NCBI GenBank assembly: GCA_012064415.1
Contig: SSNU01000327.1
Span: 399,984 to 463,983 of the forward strand
Reading direction: 5' to 3'
DNA: 64,000 bases
Source: Gyrodactylus bullatarudis
Taxonomy: Eukaryota; Platyhelminthes; Monogenea; Gyrodactylidea; Gyrodactylidae
The notes beneath the pieces are model-generated. The model saw only the letters and a program-made list of their open reading frames with translations, was not told the DNA's origin and ran no database searches. The position numbers were made by a program, and so were the translations under genes. This document shows positions 22,757-39,369 of this stretch, one piece after another. Within the stretch, counting starts at the first letter, position 1, and each line of letters starts with the position of its first letter.

Positions 22757-25700
22757 ATGAAAGACTGGTTACTAAGTACAATCGTATTGGTGATATCATT
22801 TCAAATTGTGCTAACTTTGAGCATAAAGAGGGGTGATGAACCCTATTGGCTATTTGTTACAGATGACATTTTTGTTGAGAGCTCGAAAGGAATATTTTCG
22901 CTCTATACAAAGAGACAAGAAACCTTTCTCATTAGAAACAAGAAAGATCATACACCCGGGTTTCGAAGAAATCAAAATCACTCGGACTGTAATAGTGAGT
23001 ACATTTTTTTGACTACTGAACCAAATGTAAGGCTTTCTAAAACAATTTAGTAAAGTAGTGTGTATCTTTAAATTTACAAGAAATTTACTTCTATAGGTTT
23101 AGATCAAATATCTTTCTTTATAATATAACAAATTCCCTTAATTAAATTAAAAGACTAGATTCTTGAATGGCTTGATTCATATTTTACAAAGGACAACTAG
23201 TTATCTCCTTTTTCGACCACACTAAACCTGGAAGAAGTTTTGGAAAAAGATTGGTTATATTCCAATTAAATCTACTTTTTAAAATAAACTGTTTGTACAC
23301 GAACTGTTATTATTGTAGAACATCAAGGATATTTTCTATAATTTTGAGTGGCCCATTGTATATTTGAGTGATAACTGCAAGAAGAAAGTTGCCAGCATTC
23401 AAATCCATAAGTAGAGAAGAAATTCAGCAAGAAATTTTAATTTAAGCTAATTACTTTTTTCAATTTTATTTCCTAAAAATTTCTCTATTGATTTATCCCT
23501 TCAATTCTCTTATATATTTTCTTTCTTTTCTTAGAGAATGTGCTCTCCACATTAAAAATGATGAAGTATGCAGTCGATAATCCTAGAATATGTGAGTACT
23601 TAGCCATGAGATCATTTTGAAATTTTTGAAAATAGCCGAATTACAAATATTTTTAAACAATACGATGAGAGGGTTTTTTGAAATCTTGATGATCATCGTC
23701 TAATCATGATTAGACAAAATTTTGAAGCTATACTCATTTATTTAATTTTTAAGTAACTAATTTTAGATTTTGGAAAAAAAATTTTCCAGAATAAAAATCA
23801 GCAATTAAAAATTTGGCATTTGTAACTTTTTCCCCATCAAATACTATAGTTTATAGCGTATGGATAATAATAATATGGTGTAAATTGTTACAAATCAAAA
23901 TTTTCGATATCTTTGTGAGGATATAATCTTCGTTAAACAATTGAATTACGTGAAAGAAAACAGTTTATTTAACTTTTCCCTTGTATCTAGTAAAAGATGA
24001 AAGATGTCTCGAAAACTTTCGCCAAATTCTCAATGCAGAACCGATCGAAGATCCTAATGACATTCGTACAAAAAGCTTTACACAAAGTGAGTCTTTTTTA
24101 AAACAATACGAAGAGAAAACCTTTTTGATAATAAACAGACCAAGATAAATCCTTTCTTCGGTTGAAACTCTACGAAAACAATAGGAATTCTGAAAATTAA
24201 TTTCAAAACGACTTTCGACGAATAGGCGTTGAGTAGTGAAATTTCAAGCATTCTTCTTCTGAGCACGACTATTGTAAAAATAAAAAAATGGAAATTTAAA
24301 TTTTTATTTGCGTCTAGGGACTTGAATTTTGCTATGATAACTTGATGAGTGATCCTTTGTCATAGAAAAAGATTATTAAATTATAATTGTATCGAATAGA
24401 TCCGAAAATATTGATTCAGTAACGCTTATAATTATCAATAGTATTACAGTAGTAAATCGGTTAATTAGAGTGAATAGATTCTTGTACAAAAGACACAAGT
24501 AGATCACGAATCATCCTATCATTAATATTCTGTATAACATCAAAAAATTAATCATTTCAAGTGTAATCATTATTCTTACAAGCTCGTACAAGGTGTTTCC
24601 TTGATTAGACTACGTTATAAGGAAAGATTAATATTTAAAAATATCATGCATTATAATTAGACATTCAATGCATTGAAATGAGATGATCTGCTTTTGATTT
24701 AGAAAATAATCTTCTTATTCATGAGAAACTGGTTATTCTATTAACTTATGTAAAAGTATAGCATATGATTATTGGTTCGGAGTCCAGAACATACTAGTTT
24801 CAAATCGAGGGGACAATCCTTGATATAACTTGTCTAAAGTTTATTTATTCCCCCCCCCCCAAGATACATGCAATCATGCTTACACCAGCTTTGTTATTAA
24901 TGAGCTGATAGCCTGCGTCTCACAACCTGACAAGATTAACGACAAAGAACTCCTGAGTGAAATTGAGAATATGAAGAAATTTCCTCCCATGATACACGGG
25001 AATCAGATAGTAATCAATTATTTTGATGAACGGGATCTGAGTAGTCTGGAGAATGCAATAAGCTCAAGTAAGATTTCTTTTAAAAAATATTAAATTTAAA
25101 TTCTAAAATGTAAATCACACCGTGTAATACTTTAGTATTTGCAATAATGCTTTATTCATGAGTAAAAGTCATTGGTATTTTTGTCACTCTGAGTATTTCT
25201 GGGGTAGTGCCAATAGCATGAAATAAGTTGGTTGAATCAATGATTTTTACAAAACTCCAGAATTCAAGTGGGATCAAAATTTTGTTTTAAAAATCACTAT
25301 AATTAATTCAAAAATAATACAAATAATTTCACTGAAAAAATTTTGTTTGAACGCATTCGTTTGTATTATGAATTTTGGCGCCAAATATCCCTATCTTAAA
25401 TAAGACCTGGAAGTTTTAACTATCGTAATTTCGTGTATGCCAAGTGGGTTTAAAGATCTTCGAGGATTGGAGTGTCAAATATTCAATATCCTGAGTTGAC
25501 TTCAAGTGAATAATTATAATTATGGTAGTGAGATCGATAAAACTTTTGAGTGAAGAATTACCTCACTCAAATTTATGGTTTTTACAAGAAAAAAATAAAA
25601 CTCGATATTGTGGTTATTTTGAAATCTCGTCTTTTTTTAATTCACAGCGAATTTCCGTATTCTTTGAGCTGAAAACTTTTACTTATTATAGAATAATTTT

Positions 25701-28700
25701 ACTTGAGCGATCAATATTATTGTCTGGGATCATAAGTCAAGGACATCCAAAGGGCTAAGGTCTGCATGAGAATCTGGGAATTATCTCATTTTTCATCGAT
25801 TCGATTGATGATAAAATCTCAAATTTTCATCATTGTATATCTAACTAATTTTAAATATTATTCAAAAGAATAAAATATTTTTCTACAGATGAAGATTTAA
25901 ATATGAAAAATTCTGTTATAATTGCAATGGATTACAGTGGGGAATTGGAGAAAATTTGCTCTTCCCATAAGACCCCCTGTTTCTTGTTCTCTGGAGATGA
26001 GTCGATATTACAACATTTTATGGTGAGACCAAAACATGAAATGATTCAGAAAAATTTGTACTTTTACGATACAGCTAATATTGCTCTCGCCAATGCTACT
26101 GCTAGCCGGATAAGATACTCGATCGAATCAAATAAAAAGGCTCACATAACATTGTTCCTTATACGCGAGGGAAGTGTAAATATAAATTGTTTACTGGATC
26201 AACTGGTTAATGTCCCCTACAAAATGATCACTCTAAATGACTTTATAGCAGAAGTAAGTTTTTTCCTAATTCAAATTGTGTTAAACAAAGAGTTCTAGAA
26301 TATAAAACTCGTGTAGCTCATGGAACATGAAATCTTTCAACTTTATAGATAGCTTAGTTTTATTATGCCTAAAAAACTTTTCATCCTCCTTCAATTGATA
26401 CAAACTTATTCTACTACACTAGCAAGAGGATAAGAAGCTTTTTGTAAAGATTCAAAACTGTCAAGAACCTTGTCAATACATTGTGATACCCGACTATCGA
26501 AAACCCATTGATAACCAGATAGAGTTCACGGAAAGGATTATGGATATAGTGAGATATTAAAATTTAGTATTTGAATGAATGAACTGTTAGAAAACATTGA
26601 TGGAATCTGTAATGCCCTGGATTTCAGAAGAGTATTCTATTTTGATCAATTTTAAGTTTTAATTCTGTTAGAAAGCCGATTGACATTCAACTCAAGGAGG
26701 TTTGGAAGTTCACCATAACTAGGATTTGAATAACCAAGCGTTAACTCTTGGCTTCGATTCCTAACTACTGTGAATTGATGTAAGAGATGCGGCCCCATGA
26801 ATTTTATATTATTCGGTTCTCTTGACTTTTAGATGTGACAAGTAAGATTTGATACTGAGACAACTTCTAATTCATTTACAATTGACACTATACATTTATT
26901 GATTTATTTTCAAGGAAATATCATTCAAGATTCAAATTATCCTATTTAGGCTTTGAGGGCTGGTCAGCTAAACAAAAATCGTAATTGGTTGATATACTCA
27001 ACACAGGTCCAGTTGAAAGATTTCAAGAAAACATTGACAACTTCAACCAATGTGGAGATTTTCCTAAAGGCTTCGTCACATGGTCCTCTAAAAAATTTGT
27101 ACTCCAATAAGCGGTCAGATATAACGATGCTAATCAGGATGTTGAATCTTTTATCATTGACCGTAAAGTGTGCTTTTACTACAGACGACTGGGTTAGTTT
27201 TACAGTGTTTCATCAAAAACTAGTCGAGATTAAATTCGCTCTGAGTTTTATTTTTATTATTCAATCATCAGATTCAGATCAACTCGATAAATTTAGGAAT
27301 GACGGGGTCAGTCGATATTCAAGGTGTACTTAATCGTCCACCCGCATTGGCCATGTATCAAAGTCTGGTCAATAAAAATTACCCTGTAAGCTAATTCTTA
27401 ATGATTAATTTTAGTCATTCTCTTGGATTCCGGGGACCAAAACAAACGAACTGAATATTTTAATAAAGCAAAAACGTATCAGGGTTGCTTTGCCAAACGT
27501 ACCCCCATATTACAATTTCAACAGGAAAACAAAGAGACACTGGGGTCTATCCTATGAGCTTTACGAAGAAATTTTTTATCATAATTCAGAATCCTTCACA
27601 GTCATTCCGATTGATGTGCACATTGAGGTTGAGGCGGAGAAAAACTTTACAATTAGTTCAGCTATAAATGACGCAATTGAAAATAAGGTTTGTCTCTTTT
27701 CCTATGTTGACTCAAGTTTTAATTTAGATATTTTTTCACTGATTCACACACATCTTGCCTCAGAGATAAGACTCAGCGTGTAACTAATTTATAAGCTATA
27801 GTTTCAAATAAAAATACAACTTCCTATTACAATTGATTTTATACCGAGTCCGTTTTATCTGATTTTGATTAAATTTTTCCTTGTTTAAATATATATTTAA
27901 AATAACAAAAAAAATTTGTAGTTTGTCAATAACAGAAAACCATTTTTTTATCTGAATGATAATAATAATTTCTATTGGCATTTGTATTGGATATTCAGGA
28001 AATATGTATGATATTATCGAATTCTTGTAACTACTGTAGATTGCAGACATGAGCACAATGCCAGTGTTAAAATCAAGTGAAGCAAAGAACATCAAATACC
28101 TGAATGCTTTTATGAGTACAAAAGGAATTCGACTAGTTATTAATAACAAGGCATTAAATAAAAAAATCGACTCATACCTGGCCCTATTCTTTAAGCCTTT
28201 CACAATTGGATTGTGGATATTGATAGTGACATTTTGGGCCTTACTCATTGGTACCTTTTGGTTCTTTGAGTATACAAATGCTGATTCTACCCCATTAATG
28301 TTTTCAAAGGAAAAGAAAACACCTGGTTAGTTATAGAGAAGATCAATCTCGTATAAAAAGGTACCACTTATGATGTATCAGATGATGTTTTTTTGTCAAT
28401 TTTAGGTGGCCGTCTCTTCAGCCCGGAGCCAAATAATCATTCACTCACTTATGTTTGCGTCCGTGATCAATGCTCTCAGGAAGATTGGAATTCAAGAAAG
28501 CTACAGAATGATGATTACATCGATGACTGTTTGGCCATAATGAAGATTCGTGAAAAGTTGTCTCTGATTGATTACATTTATTTGACATTAAATCAAATAT
28601 TTCTATCGAAACCTCTTGTTAAATGTGATTATTCTGTCTTGACAACATCATGGAAGGCTCATCTTGTCTACATTCTGAATGGTTTTTACGCTCTTGTCGT

Positions 28701-29852
28701 TTTAATTGTCTACAGTGTTGGCCTTTATCATGCCTACTCAAAGGAGACTGAGGTTAAAGCTCTTGAATTTGATCAGATTGTAGACATTAGGCATACTTTC
28801 GAGTAAGTATTCAGAATTCTTCTTCCTTTAACTGGCTCTTGAACTTTTCTCATTCCAAAAGTTGGTTTTCAATAAAAAATGGTGTCCCAATTGATCCACA
28901 ACAAATTCCCCAAGTGATAAGATTGGATAATTTTCAAAACCACATTGTCCAACGTAAATACGAGGATAATATTCATGATGCAATCGATAGATTATTGAAT
29001 TATAAGCAACAAGTCCTGATTGCTGATGACTATGAGGCCCAGTTCATCTCGGCCATGGTAACCCTTGATTATATTCACCCTTTTAGTTTTGTCAGTTGAG
29101 CTCCATCGAAGTGCCAAATTCAGTCCAGCCATTATACTTTCCAGTCTCAAAAGATATATTTTCCCAATTCAAGAATCAGGAAATCCTCCGTGGCGGAGAT
29201 ACTCTGGAAAATTATCTTGATAAGTGAGATTTTTATGCTAATGAGGCTGTATAATATAATAAAACACATACGTATATATATCCAGAGATTAATTAACATT
29301 TTTTCCCCACTCCAAAAGCTACTTTAATTCGTATGAATGTCAGTATGAAAAGGATGAAGATTATGTTAAGGAATTCATTCTACGTCCGGAAAAGATAATT
29401 ATCTTGATAATTCCAGTCTTTATTTTAACTGTTGTCTTTTACAGTTTTGTCATTTTCGACATTTTCTACCTGAAGCCAAAGCAGCAAAAGAAGTTCAAAA
29501 TATTTCAGCTTGAATATGGAAAGGAGTATACCTCTTATATTACAAGGTTAAAGTAAATTCAAAGGCAGCTAATGATGGATTTTTAGTAATGAAGGTGTAG
29601 AGGTAATGATCAAAGAGGCAAAAGCTCGCTATATAATATTCAAGGATGCGATCATGATATCTGGATTCAACAAAGTTTTTCATTTGACTATTAATTCATT
29701 TTTAGATTCTCACACCAGCTCAATTAGGATTAGAAAGAGGAACTCGAGTCAAGATAAAGTATTTTGGACCAGATCCCTTTATTAGGGATAACCAGTTTTT
29801 TCTCCTTTTATCAAAATATGAAGAGAATATTATTGATTCTGTAATAAATTAA
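22757..29852 (+). CDS. Divergent ionotropic (glutamate-receptor-like) receptor
   Basis: Sixteen exons in consistent phase: 22757-22994, 23535-23591, 23991-24086, 24864-25067, 25889-26253, 26423-26548, 26950-27192, 27272-27385, 27415-27687, 28040-28325, 28406-28802, 28862-29057, 29096-29223, 29319-29546, 29587-29674, 29706-29852; about 1061 residues. The order is signal peptide (1-22), a long extracellular N-terminal domain (to about 480), ligand-binding lobe S1 (RIRVALPNVPPYYNF, WGLSYELYEEI), M1 (about 626-648), a degenerate pore segment, M3 (about 753-776), lobe S2, M4 (about 934-957) and a cytoplasmic tail. The Arg that binds the glutamate carboxylate and the SYTANLAAF gate motif are not recognisable, so it is IR-like rather than a classical glutamate receptor, perhaps chemosensory. 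The start was set at the ATG that gives a signal peptide. The last intron is only 31 nt with a weak GTTTTT donor, so the tail is the least certain part. An AATAAA overlaps the stop. Confidence 0.82.
26690..26800 (+). repeat. tRNA-like SINE fragment in a receptor intron
   Basis: The intron between receptor exons 6 and 7 contains TAACCAAGCGTTAA, like an A box of Leu/Ser tRNA type, and GCTTCGATTCC, which matches the Pol III B box consensus at 10 of 11 positions. The spacing between them is too short for a functional tRNA. I read it as a fragment of a tRNA-derived element. Confidence 0.35.
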
Positions 29853-30057
29853 TAAAATTCTATTTTTGGCTTAATTTCAGAGAAATTTCTTTCATAAAGT
29901 AGATAGAATCTAAATTTTTAGACAGGACTTGTAACAAGAATGCAATTCAAGTTTAAAAATGATTTTGAAAAAATCGTAAAGTTAAATTTTTAAACAAATC
30001 AAAATTTTTTTAATGATTTTGTTTTATGTTGTAATTTCAATTAGCAATCTTGAATAA

Positions 30058-31898
30058 ATGGCCTTACCCCTTCCTGCAAATTCGGATCCACCGAATACAA
30101 ATGAAGAAAATGAGACCTCAGTTAATCCCCAACCAAAGCGAAAGCTATCGTAAGATTTAAATTATTATGAATAAATCAGAATGTCTGGCGAATCTCTCTA
30201 TAAAATCCTTGGTGTTCCCAAAGACAGTTCTAAAGAGGATATTTCCAAAGCTTATCGAAAGCGGGCTTTAAAATGTCACCCAGACAAGTATCAAAATGAT
30301 CCGGACAAGGCAGAGGAATTTAAAAATCTAAACAGAGCCAATACTGTTCTTTCAGATGAGAGAATGCGTAATATTTATGATAAAATGGGTTCTGTTGGCC
30401 TTCAAATGGCACAAGAATTTGGTCCTGACTATGCAGAAATTGTCATGAAATATAATAATCCATGCTTCAAGATTTGTGCATGTCTAGTCTTTTGTTTCAC
30501 ACTTTGTTGTTGTTGCTGCTGTTGTTGTCTCTGCTGTGGCAAGTTGAGACCAGCTCCAGAAGATTTTCAAGTTTGTCATTTTCCCTTCAACCATTGGATT
30601 TGTGAAAATGAATTAACATTTTTTTATTGCAGGAAGATTTTGAAGATGATGATGTCAAAACTACTCAGCCTAAGGATAATTTTGACTCTTACCCTGGTAA
30701 CGATTCTACTGGTGGCCCCAAAAGTGAGTATTTCATCATAATATTCTTCCCTTGTAAAATCTTGTCTTTTACCACATTTTCTATATTATCCAAATTCATT
30801 ATGATAGAAATATCCCCCTGGGATCAACATAAATATGTAAAGTTAAATTGTACCGAAATTGTTCTCTGATCCTGTTATCTCAAGGTAATTTTTTATAACA
30901 AAATCAAATCCCATCTCTTCAATGATTAAAATCAAACATACACTTGTTGAAAATCTGAAATCAGCCTAGAGAAACAATGCATGTACACACATACTTTGAT
31001 GTAACTATCATTAACTGATTTCCCTCTCCAACGTTAACTATGATCACATGTTTAGATGTAAACTCTTTTAAAAGGATCATTTTTAGTCTAGTGACGCATG
31101 AATTTGTTAATCTATCTAAAAAATAGCTTCTAACTCAACTAATTCGAGATCATAATTTGACCTGCCGAGCAGATCACAAGAGATGACATAGAGAGTATGA
31201 AACTTGATGCAATTTCTCATTCGAGACCATTCAATCTCTTTGTTATGTGTGTGTTTTTTTCCATGTAAACTGTTTCATCATTGGCCTCTAATCTGATAAT
31301 CTATTTTTCTTTTGTCTTCTCTAGATTAAGCATCATCATATGATCGCTAGTCCCATTATTATTACTACTAAAACCTGTTATCTGTCTGTCTTACTCTTTT
31401 TTTAAAGGCAAGTCTCATCTTCCTCTCCTCCATCATAATAATGGTTTCATTAATCAAATTCTTCATGATTCACAAACCTACGTAGGTATTCATCCATTTA
31501 ATCATATAACTGCATAATCTAACACGTAAACTTAACATCCTTTTAATACTCATGCACATATCCTTATGCCTTGAAAAAATAACCCAAACAATCTGATTAA
31601 AATCCTCTTTTGTAATAAGATGATGACATTTCACATACCGAATTTATGTTCTTCTTCTCATTTCCAGCTGAACATGATGACAAACTCAAACAAGAGAAAA
31701 GTAAGTCATTTAAAACTATTATTGAGCTTTCAAAGGAGAGATTTTTATTCTTCTATTGACTATTATTCTATATTATATACAAATTTACTCTTTCTCTCGT
31801 AAAGATCAATAAAATCCATTTCAGTTAAGAGAGATATGGCAATTTTCTTGTCTTTATTCTGCACACTCTTTTTCTCTATAGGAGAGTCATGTGATTGA
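30058..31898 (+). CDS. Csp: Cysteine string protein (DNAJC5-type co-chaperone)
   Basis: Exons 30058-30149, 30180-30570, 30633-30723, 31668-31700, 31882-31898 encode 207 residues, close to the roughly 200 usual for the family. The N-terminus carries KRKLSMSGESLY, equivalent to the phosphorylation-site segment before the J domain. The J domain (about 35-100) has the HPD triad at 64-66 that stimulates Hsc70 ATPase. A Cys string with 14 Cys in 25 residues (126-150) would be palmitoylated and anchors the protein on synaptic and secretory vesicles, where it chaperones SNARE proteins. The acidic Gly/Ser/Asp-rich tail is typical. The first intron is only 30 nt (30150-30179) and falls inside the conserved RKLS-x-SGES segment, so the join is well supported. 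The small last exons are chosen by phase and splice sites and are less certain. Confidence 0.93.
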
Positions 31899-34689
31899 AT
31901 CCACTATGTTGTAGACATTAATACATATTCCTTGTAGTCAAAAACAAGACTTGAGCGAGATATTAATCGGTCAGATAGAAAATACAAGTTCGATATGCTC
32001 TGTTTTTTTCTCAACCTCATCATATCTAATCAATATGTAACGATATATTATCTAATTTTTTTCTCGAATGTAACAATGATAAAGTCCAAATTGAGATATA
32101 TGCTTCTTCAAGTAAAATCAGTATTACCTGTGTATTTATAGAAACTACTGGCAATACGTAAGGAGTTTAAGTTAATTTTCAAATTTTACCATGAATTCAA
32201 TATTTAAAATAATCGATATTATCATGTATAGTAGTCTATTTGTAATCAATTTCAAGACTTGATCAATTTCAAACAATGATCCTGATTGAAAATAGGAAAA
32301 ATTTGTATTTTGATCTGGTCATCTTTGTTCTCAATTGCAAAGAAATATTGCGCAAATTAGATTTCATTCTCCAACCTGAGTACCTTTGGGCGTTGAATCT
32401 TTATTCCATGTTAATAAATCCATGTATTTTGGGTGTTTTTTCTTCTACAACTTGATCTAGTGTTTTTAAATTCCTTCAACAAGTTCATTTTGGAAAAAAT
32501 CTCTAGATCATGTGAAGATCATATGCATCTCAAGGTTCTCAAACACTTTTTCTTTTGTTTTACAATGTCAAATCACAAGCAATTAACAACAGAACACAAA
32601 CCAATCAGGGATACATTTACCAGAATAAATAATGCATTTGGTTAAACTTTAGGTTCAGATTTCACAGTGAGAACAGAGAATAATTGAGGTAACAATCGGC
32701 CATGTTGTTGAATTTAGTATTACTAGTTGTTGATTTTAAAGCCTCGAGTATATTCGAAACTTTTAAATTGATTTTTCTATTTGAAAGGATAAGAGTTATC
32801 AAAAAAGAATATCATTAAATATTTCAGGTCTTTTTACCTTTTTTACACTTTTTTGATCTCAATTTTACATGGGTTTTCTAAGGTGCATTCTGAATACTAT
32901 TTTTCAGAACAATCTAGAATAATGTGTCAATTCTCATGGAAAATCTGTCGTAAAGTTGGGAATCTATCATATTTTCATCAAAAAGTCTACCAAGCTCCCA
33001 TTTTTTGAAAGTTTTTATTGATTTGAAAGTGGTAGGGTTAAACAAGGAATCCGAATATTGCCAAAAAAATTCGACAGATTTACCATTTTCAGAGGAGGGT
33101 TTTTAAATTATCGTAATTTCATTGATTTTCAAGAAATCTAACTCTCAAAGGAGATCAATCCTTAGATCCGATTCAGCATAATTGATTTTCTTGTCTAATT
33201 CTAATCCTGAAAAACTGTTTTTGACTACGCCCCCTCCCACTTTCAAATCGATTTTCAGCTCAAAGTTCAAAAAATGGGAATTTGGCGTCAAATTTGAAAA
33301 ATTTTATTATTTCATTTCAAAGGGAAAAATAGGCAAAATGTCCAGAAAATCTTGAACACATTCGAATTATCGATGAAAATATTGAAATTTTTGTAAAAAT
33401 CATAGATTCCCAACTTGATATCAGTTATGTCTTTATGTGTATTTTCCACAACTTTCAATTAGATGAGATTCTTAGCAAATGTTTATATTTTCTTCATATT
33501 CTGATGAATTACTAATCAAATAAATGATCCCTTAGAATTTCAACTCTTTACCATTTTACTGTTTGAATTGAAGATGATACATTCTAACACTAACACCCTT
33601 TTCAATTTAGCCTCCTCTCCTGTTGAGCCTCAATCAAATCTCTAAAGTATTTGCTGTTTTAATTTTCCAAGTGTAATCCAAGGCTTTCTCTCTCACCAGT
33701 CCTGTTGCCTAGTTTCATTATACACCAGAAGCCTATTGCTCACTGAGCTCTCCTCAGTCTCTTGATTCCTTTCTACTGTATACGTATTCCTCAAGTAGAC
33801 AAATAATCACGTCTATCTTCATTTATTTATTTATTTGATTCTGTGATACAAAACTGTGAATGAAAAGCAATTCAACACAATCTTCAACACTAAAAGCCCA
33901 CCCCCCAATCCTAATCCTCCTCAGTATTTATAGATAATCTCAATACGGAGATCCTTTTTGAGTAAAATTACTGTATTCTCAGTAGGGCTCCCTCTTATTC
34001 GACAACAATATGCCTTAATACAAATTTTCTACAATATTTGACAAGTCTTGTAAAGTAGAAAAGTACCCAACCAATACTCATAACCAAAAAGAATCAAGAT
34101 ATCTTTTATTTTTTTACGCTTATCAAGAAGAGGAAGCTGACAAGATTTATCATCGTTTCAAATACATTTTTATTTCAAATTAGCATTTAACATAATTATT
34201 TTTACTGATTCCCAACTTTTATCTTTTATTATTAACTAACTAACCAATCAAAAAGAAGAGACAGAGGTTCTCGTTTTATTCCAATCCATACAAAGTTTGG
34301 TTATTGATTCAAGTCAATCCGATAAATTTTTTATAGGACCCGACATCCTTTTCCCCAACTGAATGGGTTCTAATTTTGAAAACTGCTGACAAGATAATGA
34401 TTAATGTAATAAATTAAAAGAAATAAAACATGCTAATCTATGTATTGTTGAGCTTTGAAATTCTATGAAAAAATATACATAACAACCAACGAGAGATTTC
34501 TCAATGCAGAAAGTTTTAAACTTTTCTTATCTTCCAGCTCTGAGATGAAGAACAACTTGGAAAAGAGTAACCAATCTTTATACAATAAACATTTTTATTT
34601 TCACATACAATATCTGGGTAATCTTGAAGCAAAAAATTAATATTCAATTTTATTTTTACAAATCTACTCGAGAGTAGATCAGGGATTAT
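31899..34689. other. Intergenic region with one foldback
   Basis: No exon seen. A family A foldback occupies about 32955-33425: left tip AGTTGGGAATCTATC, right tip ATAGATTCCCAACTT, with inner blocks such as CTCCCATTTTTTGAA opposite TTCAAAAAATGGGAA. The rest is AT-rich sequence between convergent ends of the cysteine string gene and the homeobox gene. Confidence 0.5.
32955..33425. repeat. Family A foldback element
   Basis: Both tips and several internal blocks are inverted copies of each other, and they match the arms of the 19705-20412 element (CATAGATTCCCAACT, TTTCAAATCGATTTTCAGCT, GTCTAATTCTAATCCTGAAAA). Arms are more diverged and shorter than in that copy. Non-coding. Confidence 0.65.
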
Positions 34690-38261
<3,572 letters not shown>

Positions 38262-39239
38262 TTCAGGGGATATTATTATAGTTTTTCGCCCAGCTAATAT
38301 AATTCGTTTAGTAGTTTTACGAGAAAATTTTTTAATGAAATTATTTAATTAAATCTTCCAAAATATTACGAGTATGTATAGAAGATAGACTCTCTTCAGG
38401 GGATAATTTTGCTTTTATTCTATAATAGCCTAGAACAAATTTCCCTGGATGTTATTTGGAGGGGAGTGGCGGACATGGCTAATTTCATTAGGGGAAGAAT
38501 GTTAGTCTACCCCACCCCTACTAAGTACTCATATGTTTTTTCCCTTGAACTCAAAAGGAGCCATCCAGATAGCATATGGGCACTAGTAAGATAGATAACT
38601 AGGGGTGTGTGTGTGATATTATTCAGTAGCTTTTTCATTCGTCGTTTTTGTCATTTTCCGATATTCGCTTGTTAGTGGCTATGTATATATTATATTACTC
38701 TTGTACAGTCTGTTTATTTCTGCCAGGAAAAATTATATCCGAAATGTTAATAAGGATATCACTCGTATATAAGATGTAAAGTGTATACTTTTTATCGTTA
38801 CATACTGTTATTTAAATAGGAGTATTTATCCATACAGTATATATGAAGGGGGGTCATGGATAGGATCGTTTGATATCAAATGGGATCATCTCCATTCCTC
38901 GAGGCTCTTTTATTACAAACTTGAATAATAAAAACATTGTGTATTTCCCCTTTTTGTAATGGTTGCAGCCTGAAGAATTAGAATAAAAAAACTTGTATTA
39001 CCGGATAGATTGCGAGAGTAATTAATAATTACCAATTAGTTTTTTCTTGGCTTTTAAAAACGGTTCTAATACATGACACTCTTACACGGGTTGTAAAATA
39101 AAAAACACAATACACGAATTAAGTGAAAATAATATCTATGTTATATTAGCCATTCAAAGCCATTGGTCTTCTAAAAATTTTGACAGTAATTGTGTAATAC
39201 AAGAGGACCTATTAGAATAGCTCACGGTGGCAGATGATG

Positions 39240-39330
39240 ACGCGTTTTGTCCTTACTAGAACTCGTCAGTACACCATAGTCAGCAAATTCGAACCCTGAT
39301 CTTCAACGTTGAGGCAACGCCTCTAACCTG
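39240..39330 (-). ncRNA. Degenerate hammerhead motif with tRNA-like head
   Basis: On the minus strand a B-box-like GGTTCGAATTT (near 39286-39296), preceded by an A-box-like GTTAGAGGCGTTGCC, is followed by CUGACGA, a UUCU/AGGA stem, then AAAAC and GCGUC. The invariant GAAA has become AAAA, so it is probably inactive. The order of parts matches the motif at 15.9 kb. It is one of two motifs within 200 bases here, on opposite strands. Confidence 0.5.
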
Positions 39331-39369
39331 AACCTCCGTTCATCTCCTATTATTCAACATTTCCATAGA

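Noticed and set aside
24850..24860. Run of 11 C as a special element
   Set aside because: It serves as the polypyrimidine tract of the receptor exon 4 acceptor; no further meaning can be shown.
38409..38594. 61-residue ORF upstream of the homeobox gene
   Set aside because: No domain, no conserved feature and short enough to occur by chance in the 5' flank.
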